Assembly (NCBI GenBank): GCA_028023455.1
Contig: JAQFVV010000018.1
Span: forward strand, 5,047,800-5,111,799
DNA from: Epiperipatus broadwayi
Taxonomy: Eukaryota; Onychophora; Udeonychophora; Euonychophora; Peripatidae
Length of the DNA stretch: 64,000 nt
Direction: 5' to 3'
Position numbers and translations under genes: made by a program. The stretch's first letter is position 1. Every line of letters begins with the position of its first letter. Of this stretch, positions 1-12,236 are shown one piece after another. Below the pieces are notes generated by a model that did no database searches, was not told the origin of the DNA, and saw nothing but the letters and a program-made list of their open reading frames with translations.

Positions 1-570
1 TAAATTGTCTTTTAAAATATTTATGTTTATGTTTTAACACACACAGTTATATGGAGTAATATTTTAATAAAGTGAAAAGGGAAAAATTTAGTCATTAAAT
101 AAGAAATAATTAATTTAAAAGTAAAAGGATAGGGAAATCATAATTTTAAAGGTAAGGATTTGTTGTGTAAAGATATAAATTGTTTTCTCATTCAGTACAT
201 TGTTATTTTTTTTAATATAGAAATGTTTTCTAAGGTGGAGTTGTTATTCTCTTAAAAGGTATTTAAAATCCGTTGAGCTAGCTGGAGGCTCAGGTACTGG
301 ATTTAGTGCTAAACAGATAAGCATGTTAATTACGAATGTTATTAGCTGGTGCCTAAGAGATTTTACCTTAAAAATAAATAAAGTGTTTGTTTGGTTGGTA
401 TTTGTCCAGTAGCCGAGTGTTTATGTTATTGGTAGTTTGCTGCCAATGATATTTTACACTCTACCTGAGGACCAAACACCTTTAAATATTGGGTAGTTTA
501 AAAAAGGAGGAAAGTATTTCAGATTTCTATTTGTTGTGTTTTAGTTCAGATAATTAAAGTGGGCGGTTCA
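1..570 (+). repeat. 5' LTR of element 1 (3' part only)
   Basis: It is near-identical to the 3' part of 2612-4241, with small differences such as a TG/TA change and short homopolymer indels. It ends GGCGGTTCA, matching GGATGGTTCA at the end of the 3' LTR. The start of this LTR lies outside the window. Confidence 0.8.
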
Positions 571-572
571 TT

Positions 573-592
573 TGGCATACCAATGTGGCCCG
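573..592 (+). other. Primer-binding-like site of element 1
   Basis: TGGCATACC begins 2 bases after the LTR end, where a tRNA-primed retroelement carries its minus-strand primer site (TGG pairs with the tRNA CCA end). The other LTR elements here have TGGCATCCCAAC and TGGCACCCAAC at the same place, which suggests a common primer. I do not assign the tRNA. Confidence 0.5.
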
Positions 593-930
593 AAACTAGA
601 TGTTTCAAGTGGTAGAACCGATGTAGGTTGTAGTTGGACAGTCATTTGGTGCATTAATGTAGGGCCAACATAAGTTGTAGTTGGACATTTATTTGGCACA
701 TTGGTAGGACTGACATAAGTTGTAGTTGGATGCTCATTTGGCACATTAACGTAGGACCAACGTAAGTTGTAGTTGGACATTTATTTGGTGCATTAATGGG
801 GCCTGAAAAAAGTCATTGGGAATGGTAGGGCCAACATGAGATGTAGTTGGACATTCATTTGGTGCATTGACGTGGCCTGAAACTGGTTGTTTCAACTGTA
901 GCAACAACATAAGCTGTAGTTAGGCATTTT
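580..930 (+). repeat. Tandem repeat, ~46-bp units, in the element 1 leader
   Basis: The motif GTTGTAGTTGG recurs at 627, 674, 719 and 765 (periods 47, 45, 46) and in changed form near 840 and 913. Each unit also holds CATTTGG(C/T)(A/G)CATTAATG followed by GGNCCAAC(A/G)TAA. The CATTTGGCA part resembles the primer-binding region itself, so the array may have grown from the start of the internal region. Confidence 0.75.
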
Positions 931-1240
931 CTAAATGAAGTGGTCAAAGTTGGCCATTAATAATATAGGTGATAGTTAGTGAAAGAGAGGTTAGAAAACG
1001 TGATAATAGTGTGTTTGTTTTTTTTTAGAGCCAGTCAGATTAGCGTAACTACTAAAGGTGATTTTTATAAGACATTATATAATGTGGAAGCATAATTCTT
1101 AAGAAAGAAAAAAAATATAAGGGACACTCTAAATGAATGAGGATAGTCAAACATGAGGCGTAAAGATAGAACTAGGGGAGTGAAGGTTGATTGTACATAC
1201 ATTATGAAATAGAATTTGTTTTATTTAAATAAAGCTAAAT

Positions 1241-2463
1241 GTGATTAGTGATAAAATGGAAGAAAGCAATAGTGACAGAAGGGCAATGCTTGAAGTAAGC
1301 CCGATATTCTTTAAAAATCCATGTATAATAAAGGAAAGTGAATTTCAAATGTTAATAAATATGATGAAGGAAATGTGCAAAGATATGAATCGAAATCATC
1401 AAATAATGAAACAGGAAGTTAGTGAGCTTAGGACAGAGATGAAAGAAATGAGACAGGAATTAATGGGAAGAATGGATGTAAGCCAGGAAGCGGTAGAAGT
1501 AATGAGGAAAGATGTAGATGAAAAAAGTCTGAGATTTTACAATTAAAAGGAGACATGGAAGAAGTGAGGGAGGAGTTAAACAGTGGGGGAAGTGAATCAG
1601 TTAGAAGCAAGAGTAGTGCAAGTAGAAGGGATATGTCAGGAATTAGTAAATAGCCAGAGAATAGTGCAACAGAAAGTAGTGGAACTAAACATAGCACGAA
1701 AAAAAGTAATGACAAGGAATTAGGAAATTCTGAGAAAATAATAGAGAGCAAGGAGGATATAAAGGGTGAATTGAAAGAGATATATAGTAGTGTAATGGAG
1801 GAAATAGGGCAGAAAGTAAAACAGATAGAACAGAAATGTGAGTTCAGTTTTATTGACAAGCAAGATGTACAGATGGGTAGATTTATGGAAAAACAATTTA
1901 CTGTTTCGATATTTAAAGCGGAAGTAGGAGAAAACCTGTTGAAACATTTAGAGAGCTTAAGTAATTTGTTTCATTTTAAAAATTTGCCAGATGAGGATAA
2001 AGTTGCGGTGGTGAGTAGTTACCTCCAAGAAACAGCAGGTGATTAGTGGAATACCTTAGGCGATAAACCACGGACGTTTGCAAAATAGAGACATTTGATG
2101 CTAAGAGCATTTTGGAATGAAGCCAGGAAAGATGGGATCTTGTACAAAATATACCTGGAAAGTTATTTGAATGTTCAGGGAGAAAACCATGTGCAGTTTT
2201 TTTACTGGCAAATATCAAAGCTCAAGGCATTAATGGCATTTCCTATGTCAGATAGTCAGATGATCAGAGTATTACGAAATAACATGCTGCCAAATATACA
2301 ACATTTAATGTTGAGCAAAGATGGATGATCAGTAGAAGAAATGGCCAAATTTTTAACACAGGTTGACTACAGTAACTTACCTTGGGAGCCTCCAGATCGA
2401 AACAGAAGAGCTGGGCAGAACAATTTATTTGGCAGAAAGAAAGAGCCACCTGATCGATCTTAA
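1241..2463 (+). pseudogene. Decayed retrotransposon gag of element 1
   Basis: Three open pieces are visible. 1241-1546 is a charged, Met- and Glu-rich coiled-coil-like N-terminal part in one frame. 1771-2046 and 2095-2328 lie in another frame, are separated by an in-frame TAG (2044), and end at a TGA (2326), after which the same frame reads on to 2460. The later pieces resemble the capsid part of the gag at 60392-61336: an acidic DEDKVAVV-type stretch, then LRAFWNEAR, QFFYWQISKL and SDSQMIRVLRNNMLP, matching in order AFW, FFHKQVARL and ESHILHIIRPSMP there. No zinc knuckle is visible. The frameshift and stops show it is not functional as it stands. Confidence 0.65.
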
Positions 2464-2591
2464 TAAAAATATAATGGGATGGAAATTATAATAAATAATT
2501 ATAGGTAAATGAACTTATAATTAAATGAAGCCATATAATACTTATAAATTTAAATTGTGGAAACTAAAATGCTCAGAATAATATTTTAGTT

Positions 2592-2611
2592 TAGAGGAGG
2601 GACGGAGATAA
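2592..2611 (+). other. Polypurine tract of element 1
   Basis: A purine-rich run (AGAGGAGGGACGGAGATAA) lies directly upstream of the 3' LTR TG, the place of the plus-strand primer in LTR elements. Confidence 0.6.
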
Positions 2612-4241
2612 TGTACCAAGGTACATTGTTATCTAATTAATATTTTATAAATCTCTTTTTTTTTTTAAAATAAAAGTTGAAAGAATAAAGATTTAAAACT
2701 AAAGAGTAGGGTAGGGAGTTTTATTATTAAAAAAAAATAATAATAATAAATGCTTTAAAAGAGGATAAGATTTTTTTTGTTTAAAAAAAGAAAAAAATCT
2801 TTTGAAATAAAAATGATTTAATATTATTTTGATTAATTTGTAATAAAAAATAAAGAAATTTCGTTTTGTTTTACAATAAAACAATTAAATGTGTGTGTGT
2901 GAAAGTTTTAAAGAAAAAAAAAAGAAGCCCAATCAAAGTGAAGCAAAGGCCAGTAATTTCACGAGACAATAGATGCTGATGTTAATAAAAAAATTCCATT
3001 GTTTAAACGGTTTAAATATTTCAACATTTATTATTCTTGGGCATTATTATATTATTATTACATTTTAAAAAATAATTTTTGGAGCAACAGATATAACAAT
3101 TATATAAATTGTTATGTCTCCCGATACAATGCACTGTTAAATCACCGTGTTGTACAATCAACTGGAGCTTTCTTAGTTTGGAGGGAACCATGTTCAAATA
3201 AAGCAAGTAAAGTAGCGAAGTATGTGTTTGCTGGAAAATCTATGAAAGTTTATATAAGATCACAGGATCCAAGGACATTTGTTGGAAGTTAGCGCTAACC
3301 AGTCATAAGTAATTTTAAAGAATCTACATGGTACTGTGTATGTCATTTCCAAATTTATAAATCCTAGGTAACTTTTGTTTTAATATGCTTTCATTCTTGA
3401 TTTCCTTTAATGATAAACAATAAATTGTGCTAAATAAAACTTTAAATTTTTTTAAAATAATATTTGGAAAATACAAACAATATCGGCTTTTATGTTTAAT
3501 TATATTTAAAGATATTGTGTGTACAAATGTGTGAATTTTAAGTTAATGTATTGTGTATATTTTATTTATAATAATAATGTATTGAAAAAACATTTATATA
3601 AAATGAACAGATTGTGCATATTTAAATTATAAAGCAAAACGATTGCTTTTTTTTTTTTAAAAAAAAAAGGACATATTTAAATTGTCTTTTAAAATATTTG
3701 TTTATGTTTTAACATACACAGTTATATGGAGTAATATTTTAATAAAGTGGAAAGGGAAAAATTTAGTCATTAAATAAGAAATAATTAATTTAAAAGTAAA
3801 AGGATAGGGAAATCATAATTTTAAAAGTAAGGATTTGTTGTGTAAAGATGTAAATTGTTTTCTCATTCAGTACATTGTTATTTTTTTAAAAATAGAAATG
3901 TTTTCTAAGGTATAGTTGTTATTCTCTTAAAAGGTATTTAAAATCCATTGAGCTAGCTGGAGGCTCAGGTACTGGATTTAGTGCTAAACAGATAAGCATG
4001 TTAATTAGGAATGTAATTCGCTGATGTTTAAGAGGTTTTATCTTAAAAATAAATAAAGTGTTTGTTTTGTTGGTATTGTCCAGTAGCCGAGTGTTTATGT
4101 TATTGTTAGTTTGCTGCCAATGATATTTTACACTCTACCTGAGGACCAAGCACCTTTAAATATTGGGTAGTTTTAAAAAGGAGGAAAGTATTTCAGATTT
4201 CTATTTGTTTTTTAGTTCAGATAATTAAGGTGGATGGTTCA
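2612..4241 (+). repeat. 3' LTR of element 1 (1.63 kb)
   Basis: It starts TGTACCAAGGTACA, a short inverted repeat at the very end (TGTACC/GGTACA), and finishes GGTTCA. It contains A- and T-rich runs and several AATAAA motifs. A short open stretch at 2999-3292 is not coding-like. It abuts a (TA)n tract at 4242-4259. Confidence 0.8.
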
Positions 4242-4259
4242 ATATATATATATATATAT

Positions 4260-6553
4260 TGAACTGCCCACCATATTTATCTAAACTAAAAACAACAAAT
4301 AAAAATCTGAAATACTTTTCCTCCTTTTTTAAACCACCCAATATTTAAAGGTGCTTGGTCCTCAGGTAGAGTGTAAAATATCATTGGCAGCAAACTACCA
4401 ATAATGTAAACACTCGGCTACTGGACAAATACCAACCAAACAAACACTTTATTTATTTTTAAGGTAAAACCTTTTAGGCACCAGCTAATTACATCCGTAA
4501 TTAACATGTTTATCTGTTTACCACTAATTCCAGTACCTGAGCCTCAAGCTAGCTCAATGGATTTTAACTACCTTTTAAGAGGATAACAATTCCACCCTAG
4601 AAAATACTTCTATTTTTAAAAAAATAACAATGTACTGAATGAGAAAACAATTTACATCTTTACACAACAAATCCTTACTTTTAAAATTATAATTTCCCTT
4701 TCCACTTTATTAAAATATTACTCTGTATAACTGTGTGTGTTAAAACATAAACATAAATATTTTAAAAGACAATTTAAATATTTCCTTTTTTAAAAGAAAA
4801 AAACAATCATTTTGCTTTATAATTTAAACACGCACACTCGGTTCATTTTAGATAAATGATTTTTAATACTATTTAAAATTCACACATTCGTACACACAAT
4901 GACTTTAAATATAATTAAATATAGAAGCCGATATTGTTTGTATTTTCCAAATATTATTTTAAAAAGTTTAAGGTTTTATTTAACACAATTTACTGTTTAT
5001 CTTTAAAGGAAATCAAGAATGAAAGCATATTAAAACAAAAGTTACCTAGGATTTATGAATTTGGAAATGATGTACACAGCACAATGTAGATTCTTTAAAA
5101 GTACTTATAACCAGTTAGCACTAACTTCCAACAAATCTTCTTTGATCTTGTGATCTTATATAAACTTTAGTGGCTTTTCCAGCATACACACACTCCGCTA
5201 CTTTACTTGCTTTATTCAAACATAGTTCCCTCTGAACTAAGAAAGCTCCAGTTGATTGTACAACATGGTGATTTAACCTTTTAACTGCTAATTATATTAT
5301 TAGTTGTATGAGGTAAAAATCAAATCTTTTAATTGGCCAACTCACAAACTGAAGACAAAGCCTATTGTTAAAACATATTCTCCTATAATATTAAATTCAA
5401 CTCAGATACATTTATAAAAAGTATATTACTAATTTTTCAGGTTATGAAGAGAACGAAAGTTCTTTCAAAAATAAATTGCTATTTATTTATTCTAAAATAT
5501 TCAATTTCGGCAACATAAAAGCTATAATATAAACAAAAAGGTCGACTTTTATGTTATAGAAAAGTAAATATTTCTTTTAAATATTTCTTTAATATTTTTA
5601 CTAAAATCTTCAATATTTTTCGAAAATAATTTTGTTTTTTTAGTTTTTTTTTTAAAAACTAGTTTAATTTCTGAAATTATATTTTTTTAATACTTAAAAT
5701 TGCATTCGAAATGAAAATCTCAGCGTTTTTCTTTATTTTCTTTGATCAGGCGGTTTCTTTGTTCTTTCCAGCCAATCAGAATGTCTTTTTCAGCTGAGAG
5801 TATGCTAAGAACCAATCAAAACTCATGTTCTTTCTTTGTTTAGGTTTAAATGCGTTTTTTTTTATTTTTTACTTGTAAAATAAATCGGAAGAGGTCACCA
5901 TCTTACAGAACTTTTAAAAACCTATTCAAAACCTATCAAACGAATTTTTTAGCATAAGAACTGGCAGAGTTAGAGTGACGTCAGATGTCTACGAGGAGCT
6001 TCATAAGAAACAGTCTTTTGGTTAACAGTACATTGTATCAGGAGACATAACAATTTATATAATTGTTATATCTATAGCTTCAAGAAATATTTTTTAAAAA
6101 AAATAATAATAATAATAATATTTATTCCAGAATAATAAATGTTGAAATATTTAAACCATTTTAAACAATGGAAATTTTTATTAACTCCAGCGTCTATTGT
6201 CTCATGAAATTACTGTCCTTTGCTTCGCTTTGATTGGGCTTCTATTTTTTTCTTTAAAACTTTCACACACACACATTTAATTATTTTATTGTAAACAAAA
6301 ACAAAATTTCTTTATTATTTTTTATTACACATTAATCAAAATAATATTAAATCATTTTCATTTCATAAGATTTTTTTTCTTTTTTAAATAAAAAAAATCT
6401 TATCCTCTTTTAAAGCATTTATTATTTATTTTTTCTTTAATAATAAAACTCCCTACCCTACTCTTTAGTTTTAAATCTTTATTCTTTCCACTTTTATTTT
6501 TTAAAAAACGAGATTCATAAAATATTAATTAGATAACAATGTACCTCGGCACA
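4260..6553 (-). mobile_element. Inverted solo LTR of the element 1 family
   Basis: The reverse complement of this block follows 2612-4241 from end to end: its outer ends read TGTGCCGAGGTACA and ...GGGCAGTTCA on the minus strand. No internal retroelement sequence is present, so it is a solo LTR, probably left by LTR-LTR recombination. It shares the (TA)n tract 4242-4259 with the neighbouring 3' LTR, which makes a large inverted repeat with a very short spacer. It carries one foreign insertion (5277-6021). Without that insertion it is about 1.55 kb. Confidence 0.8.
5277..6021. mobile_element. piggyBac-like non-autonomous insertion (745 bp) at TTAA
   Basis: The intact LTR at about 3140 reads, in reverse complement, GGTGATTTAACAGTGCATTG. 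Here the same site reads GTGATTTAAC followed by 745 foreign bases, then GTTAACAGTACATTG. The insertion is therefore flanked by TTAA on both sides (5273-5276 and 6022-6025), the target duplication of the piggyBac superfamily. Both ends start CC after TTAA (CCTTTTAACTG and, from the other side, CCAAAAGACTG), sharing CC and ACTG. There is no long ORF, so any transposase must come from elsewhere. The superfamily call rests on the exact TTAA empty-site comparison. Confidence 0.6.
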
Positions 6554-6572
6554 ATATATATATATATATATA

Positions 6573-6712
6573 AACAAAAAAAGACTTATAAATCCAAAAA
6601 ATAATATTATATTTCAACCAGAGGACTGGTTTTCATCAGAAAGAAAAAAAATACACAGTCCTCTGGTTGAAATATAATATTATTTCTTGAATTTATGTCT
6701 TTTTTTGTTTTT
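6573..6712. repeat. Foldback repeat with ~57-bp arms, hammerhead-like centre
   Basis: Left arm 6573-6630 and right arm 6656-6712 are inverted copies (both contain ACCAGAGGACTG or its complement, and AATAATATTATATTTC or its complement). On the minus strand the centre reads CTGATGA, then AACCAG-TCCT-CTGGTT, then GAAA: the order of a hammerhead core. Position 10.1 is unpaired, stem I is not visible and the cleavage triplet is weak, so a working ribozyme is unlikely. (TA)n tracts lie on both sides. Confidence 0.5.
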
Positions 6713-6739
6713 ATATGTATTTTCTTTGGTTAGTTTTAT

Positions 6740-7788
6740 ATATATATATTATTTAAAAAAAATATCCCAGTGTTGGGAGATAGCATCAAAGTTTAAAATG
6801 ACTAATGTTGTAGTCTTTCTTTATATAAGTTACACATGTTTGTTTACTAGCAATTTATAACAGTTGCTAATTTAATTTTAATCACTTTGTTTGAATAAGT
6901 TTGTATTTCAAAATATAATACCAATTCAGCAGATGATTTAAGAGTGTATCCTTTTGAGTTGGCTTTTTGAAATTCAGACTGTATATTTATTCACAGAGGT
7001 TTTGCTGAAAAAAACAATGTTTGGAAGGGTGATTTGAACATTGTATATTTTATTATATATTATGAGTATAATAAATTCTCATTAAGTTTTACTTGTTGTT
7101 TGTTTATTATGAATGTTGCCCAGCTGATATTTTTAGATACATCAGAGTACACGGCAATCACATATCAGAATTTTTAAATATATGAATGAAAAATACAACT
7201 GAAATAAAAAATAAAAAGAATGCATACATATTTAATATTCTATCGTTTATATGTTTGTTCGATCTTTTAAAGAATTTTAAAGAAGTTTTTAAACTTTTCT
7301 AAATTACATTTATCTGTTAGGGTGAAATTCTTCTGTAAAGAAGTACTTTTTTGTAAAATACTGAGTTGAATACGTTTTCAGTAAAGTAAACTATAGTAGT
7401 AATGTGGTAATAAAATTTGAAGGGGAAAATTAAAGTTTTTATTTTTTGGACTTATGAGTTGTTGGGAAGCTATTTTATTGGCCATTCTCATATAGTTTTG
7501 TTTCGTTGTTTGATTTTTCTAATCTTGTGTGTTTAATCTTTTAGTAGTTTATGGATAGAAATTAAGTATTTTTTAAAATTTAAAAATAAAATATTGCTCT
7601 TTGGGTCATGTTACTGATAAAATTAATTACAAATATTATTGTATGCACATTAATTAATAACTAATTAGCAATACTTGGGATTAACTTTTGAACATTTTAA
7701 TATCTCAAAAAAATGACACACTTTATCAAAAGTTATTTAGGCCTTTTTAAAGTTTGCCCTTAAAACCTTTTATGTTTTATATATATAT
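6740..7788. other. AT-rich stretch without recognised feature
   Basis: I see no ORF, tRNA-like box, repeat pair or splice-flanked coding stretch here. It ends in the (TA)n tract in which the next LTR element begins. Confidence 0.6.
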
Positions 7789-9656
7789 TGTAACGGGCAC
7801 ATACGCCGTTACATTTTTTTTTTTTAATTAGACATGAAAAATAAAAGTTCGCAAATAAAAACTTCTTTTTTAAGAATTAAAAATTGAAAATTAAAAATCA
7901 TCTAAACTCTAATATATAAAATTGCACAGATGAAAAATTATTAAAAGAAAAACTTTTAAAACTAAATATTAAAAAAAAGACTTAAAAGGTTTAAAGATAA
8001 AAAAACAATGTACAATAAATTTAATTAATTCTATTGTATAAAATGGAAATGATTATTTTAATTAGTAAAAGTAAATTAGCCCTTGGGCATTCCAAAATGT
8101 AGAAGTAAAGGTCAGATAGGAGAGAAAAAGCAATAGAAACTAATAGCCAATAAAAGAAATCCCTGAGGAAATGGACCTCAATGAAATGGTCATCATTGTC
8201 ATGATGTAATGCACATTAAATCCGAAAATTGATTATAAAAGGAAAGAGATGTGATTGGGGGAGGTGATATGTGTTAAGTTGGAGAGAGTTGGAGGAGAAG
8301 GGGTTGAAAGATGCACTTTCAATTCCTTCAGTTTAAAAAATGAAACATCATTTTCCCATACTGCAGACTATAGGATATCTGGGCCCAGCAATTAAATACC
8401 AGCTACAATAAAGGACAAATGGCTAATGGCACACCGATATCCTCATGACTTCATGAGAATTAACACCTTCCAAATTACAAGCAATTAGAAACTACAGACT
8501 TTTTCTAAAAACATTAAGAACTATATAGTTAACGAACATTTTCAAAACAGTAAGAACTTTGATTCCAAAAACTTCTCAATATTTAAATAGAAGTAGAATT
8601 CCCTATATGACTAAATTTTTTATTAATTATTTTATTGAATGTATTATTTGTTTGTTAAATCATTTCCATTAATTTATTTTCTGTTCTTTTAAGTTTTTGT
8701 TATGATTTTTTTTTTGTTAAACAACTTTAAAAAAAAATATTAAATTTAAGTCGAGTGTGAATGGCTGCATAGATTCATAAAGTTATGTTAGTTTAAGGAA
8801 GGGTAAGTCTTAGGTTATTTGTTTTGTGGTTGGATTGGGTCAATGGATTGGATATATCAGTGTAATTAGTAAATGTAGTATGATGTCCGCTACATGCAGG
8901 ATCACATTATACATCACACACACCCTTTTTGCCTATGGAATGGGATAGTAAGATAAATGCAGTCCCTTCCTATGGGGTTTTTTTTTATTGCTCTTCTTAT
9001 CAGACAGATGTAGTATTCCTGTCTGGATGAGAGTCAATGTCTTCTATAACCATGCTGTTCAGATGTACATTCCTGACAGTATGGTATTTGTGCTGTCATA
9101 TTCATGCCGCATTGAATACATCGATGTATCAGATGGATTGATGTTAGTTTGACTGCGAACTTTTGTCCTAAGGTTAAATAAAGGATAGAATATTTTCTTT
9201 TCAAATGCAATCTATGTAGTCTATTCATACTCGACACTTTAATAAAATATTAAATTCATCTGTGCAAACTTTCAAAATAAAATAAAAAGTCTAAATTGTG
9301 AATTAAAATCTAAGGTAAAGTTTTAATGTTTTATAAAAAAAATTAAAGTAAACATACTAAAATAATTTTAAATTTATATATGTTTAATAAATGTTTTTGT
9401 GTGTGTTATTACTGGCAGTGGCTTCTTAGATTTTTTTTTAATTGAAATATTATTAGATAAGAATTTATATTTTATAAATCTCTGCATCTCACTGAGCTAG
9501 TGGCATTGGGATGGTCAGAATAAAAACATAAAAAAAAATTTTCTTAACTTATGTATCTGCCTACTATATAAATTTTCTAGGTTCAAATGGCCTAGTGGCA
9601 CCCTGTATGGCAGATATGGTAAGACTCTTTTGATCTCACACACCCTGACCATTATA
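7789..9656 (+). repeat. LTR copy A of the tandem array
   Basis: The start TGTAACGG...CCGTTACA (7789-7813) is an inverted repeat. The end CCATTATA lies 2 bases before TGGCACCC. Its first ~1.45 kb differs from copies B and C by several percent, whereas its last ~400 bp is almost identical to copy B. Confidence 0.75.
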
Positions 9657-10358
9657 ATTGGCACCCAACATGGGGCAATGTTTAATAAACCACGAGTACC
9701 CTGAGTAATTTTTTTTTTTTTAAATGAAATATTTTTATCTATTTACATAAAGTCGTATACTTTAAATCTTGTAAAAGCACTGCCAGAAAGAAATAGCACA
9801 TAGATTAAAAACGAAAAAGGAAAGATATTAATAATTTTAAAACTGTAATTTTATTTTAAAAAAGTCAAACGGTTGCAATTAATATGTTTTGTTTTCTTTA
9901 ATGTGTATAGGCATGCACAGCCATGTAAGTTTATGATTGTAAATGTGGTACCTTATGATGAGTACTTTTTGGGAATTTACTTCAGGGTAACCCTATGTAA
10001 GCATTTCAATCAGTCATAAATAAGTTGGTGGTATATATAATTGTGCTGCAAATATACACGTATAAACCCATTATCTTTTAAAATGTATTCACTTCAATGT
10101 AACTTTCCTTAAATAAATAATTTGCTTGTGCCGTTTGTTAGAAATGAAATATAGAGAAAATAAAATTCTTGGGGGGAGGAGGCATAAACGTAGATGGTTC
10201 ATAGGAAAACGTTGGTCAACATTTTTCTTTTTTGTATATAGACTTTTTGTAAAATTACTAACCGAATGTCTTGGTAAATTTTCGTTAATCATGTACCATA
10301 ATTACTAATCCTAAGTACAAATATTTTTTTTTGTTTTTTTTAAGCAAGTTTACTGATA
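9657..10358 (+). repeat. Internal region 1 of the tandem array (non-coding)
   Basis: It starts with a primer-binding-like TGGCACCCAACATGGGGC (9659-9676). No gag or pol is seen; short open stretches at 10089-10292 and 10126-10308 overlap on opposite strands and look like chance. A G-rich run (GGGGGGAGGAGG, near 10170) is the only purine tract, and it is not next to the following LTR. Confidence 0.7.
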
Positions 10359-12236
10359 TATAATGGGCACATACACCGTTACATTATTTTTTTAAAAAAT
10401 TAGCCATGAAAAATAAAAGTTCGCAAATAAAAACTTCTTTTTTAAGAATTAAAAATTGAAAATTAAAAATCATCTAAACTCTAATATGTAAAATCACAGA
10501 GATAAAAATTTATTAAAAGAAAACTTTATTAAAAAAAAAAGAAAAAGTTTTAAAACTAAATATTAAGAAAAAAGACTTAAAAGATTTAAAGATAAAAAAC
10601 AATGTACAATAAATTTAATTAATTCTATTGTATAAAATGGAAATGATTATTTTAATTAGTAAAATTAAACTAGCCCTTGGGCATTCCAAAATGTAGAAGT
10701 AAAGGTCAGATAGGAGAGAAAAAACAATAGAAACTAATAGCCAGTAAAAGAAATCCCTGAGGAAATGGACCTCAACAAAAGGGTCATCATCATCATGATG
10801 TAATGCACACTCAAGCCAAAAGTTTATTATAAAAGGAAAGAGATGTGATTGAGAGAGGTGATATGTGTTAAATCATAGAGAGTTGGAGGAGAAGGGATTG
10901 AAAGATGCACTTTCAATTCCTTCAGTTGTTCTAAAAAAATGAAACATCATTTTCCCATACTGCGGCCCAGCAATTAAATACCAGCTACAGTAAAGGACCA
11001 ATGGCTAACTGCACACTGATCTCCTTATGACTTCATGGAAATTAACACCTTCCAAATTACAAGCAATTAGAAACTACGGACTTTTTCTAAAAACATTAAG
11101 AACTATATAGTTAATGAACATTTTCAAAACAGTAAGAACTTTGATTCCAAAAACTTCTCAATATTTAAATAGAAGTAGAATTTCCTATCTGACTAAATTT
11201 TTTATTATTTTATTGAATGTATTATTTGTTTGTTAAATCATTTCCATTAATTTATTTTTTATTCTTTTAAGTTTTTGTTATGATTTTTTTTTTGTTAAAC
11301 AACTTTTAAAAAAATGTTAAATTTAAGTCGGGCGTGAATGGCTGCATAGATTCGTAAAGTTATGTTAGTTTAAGGGAGAGTAAATCTTAGGTTATTTGTT
11401 TCATGGTTGGATTGGGTCAATGGATTGGATATATCGGTATAATTAGCAAATGTAGTATGAGGTCTGCTATGTGCAGGATCACATTATATGCTGCACACCT
11501 CCTTTTTGCCTATGGAATGGGATAGTAAGACAGAAAATGCGATCCCTTCCTATGGAGTTTTTTTTTATTGCTCTTCTCATCAGACAGATGTAGCATTCCT
11601 GTCTGGATGAGAGTCAATGTCTTCTATAACCATGCTGTTCAGATGTACATTCCTGACAGTATGGTATTTGTGCTGTCGTATTCATGCTGCATTGAATACA
11701 TCGATGTATCAGATGGATTGATGTTAGTTTGACTGCGAACTTTTGGCCTAAGCTTAAATAAGGGATAGAATATTTTCTTTTCAAATGCAATCTATGTAGT
11801 CTATTCATACTCAACACTTTAATAAAATATTAAATTCATCTGTGTGAACTTTCAAAATAAAATAAAAAGTCTAAATTGTGAATTAAAATCTAAGGTAAAG
11901 TTTTAATGTTTTATAAAAAAAATTAAAGTAAACATACTAAAATAATTTTAAATTTATATATGTTTAATAAATGTTTTTGTGTGTGTTATTACTGGCAGTG
12001 GCTTCTTAGATTTTTTTTTAATTGAAATATTATTAGATAAGAATTTATATTTTATAAATCTCTGCATCTCACTGAGCTAGTGGCATTGGGATGGTCAGAA
12101 TAAAAACATAAAAAAAAATTTTCTTAACTTATGTATCTGCCTACTATATAAATTTTCTAGGTTCAAATGGCCTAGTGGCACCCTGTATGGCAGATATGGT
12201 AAGACTCTTTTGATCTCACACACCCTGACCATTATA
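10359..12236 (+). repeat. LTR copy B of the tandem array
   Basis: It begins TATAATGGGCAC, a mutated form of TGTAACGGGCAC. It lacks a ~20-bp segment near 10965 that copies A and C keep. Its 3' part is nearly identical to copy A and its 5' part is closer to copy C, as expected for recombination between units. Confidence 0.75.

Larger units (their letters stand above)
1..4241 (+). mobile_element. Gag-only LTR retrotransposon (element 1), 5' end cut by window
   Basis: Direct repeats bracket an internal region: 1-570 matches the last ~570 bases of 2612-4241 almost base for base. The complete 3' LTR begins TGTACC and ends GGTTCA, so the termini are TG...CA. A primer-binding-like TGGCATACC follows the 5' LTR by 2 bases, and a purine-rich tract precedes the 3' LTR. 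The ~2.04-kb internal part holds a tandem repeat and a broken gag. I see no protease, RT, RNase H or integrase in any frame, so the element is non-autonomous. It ends in a (TA)n tract. Confidence 0.8.

Noticed and set aside
10089-10308. Overlapping 60-67-aa frames repeated in each tandem unit (also at 9034, 11614, 14217)
   Set aside because: They recur only because the DNA is duplicated; frames lie on both strands, differ freely in sequence and match no family.
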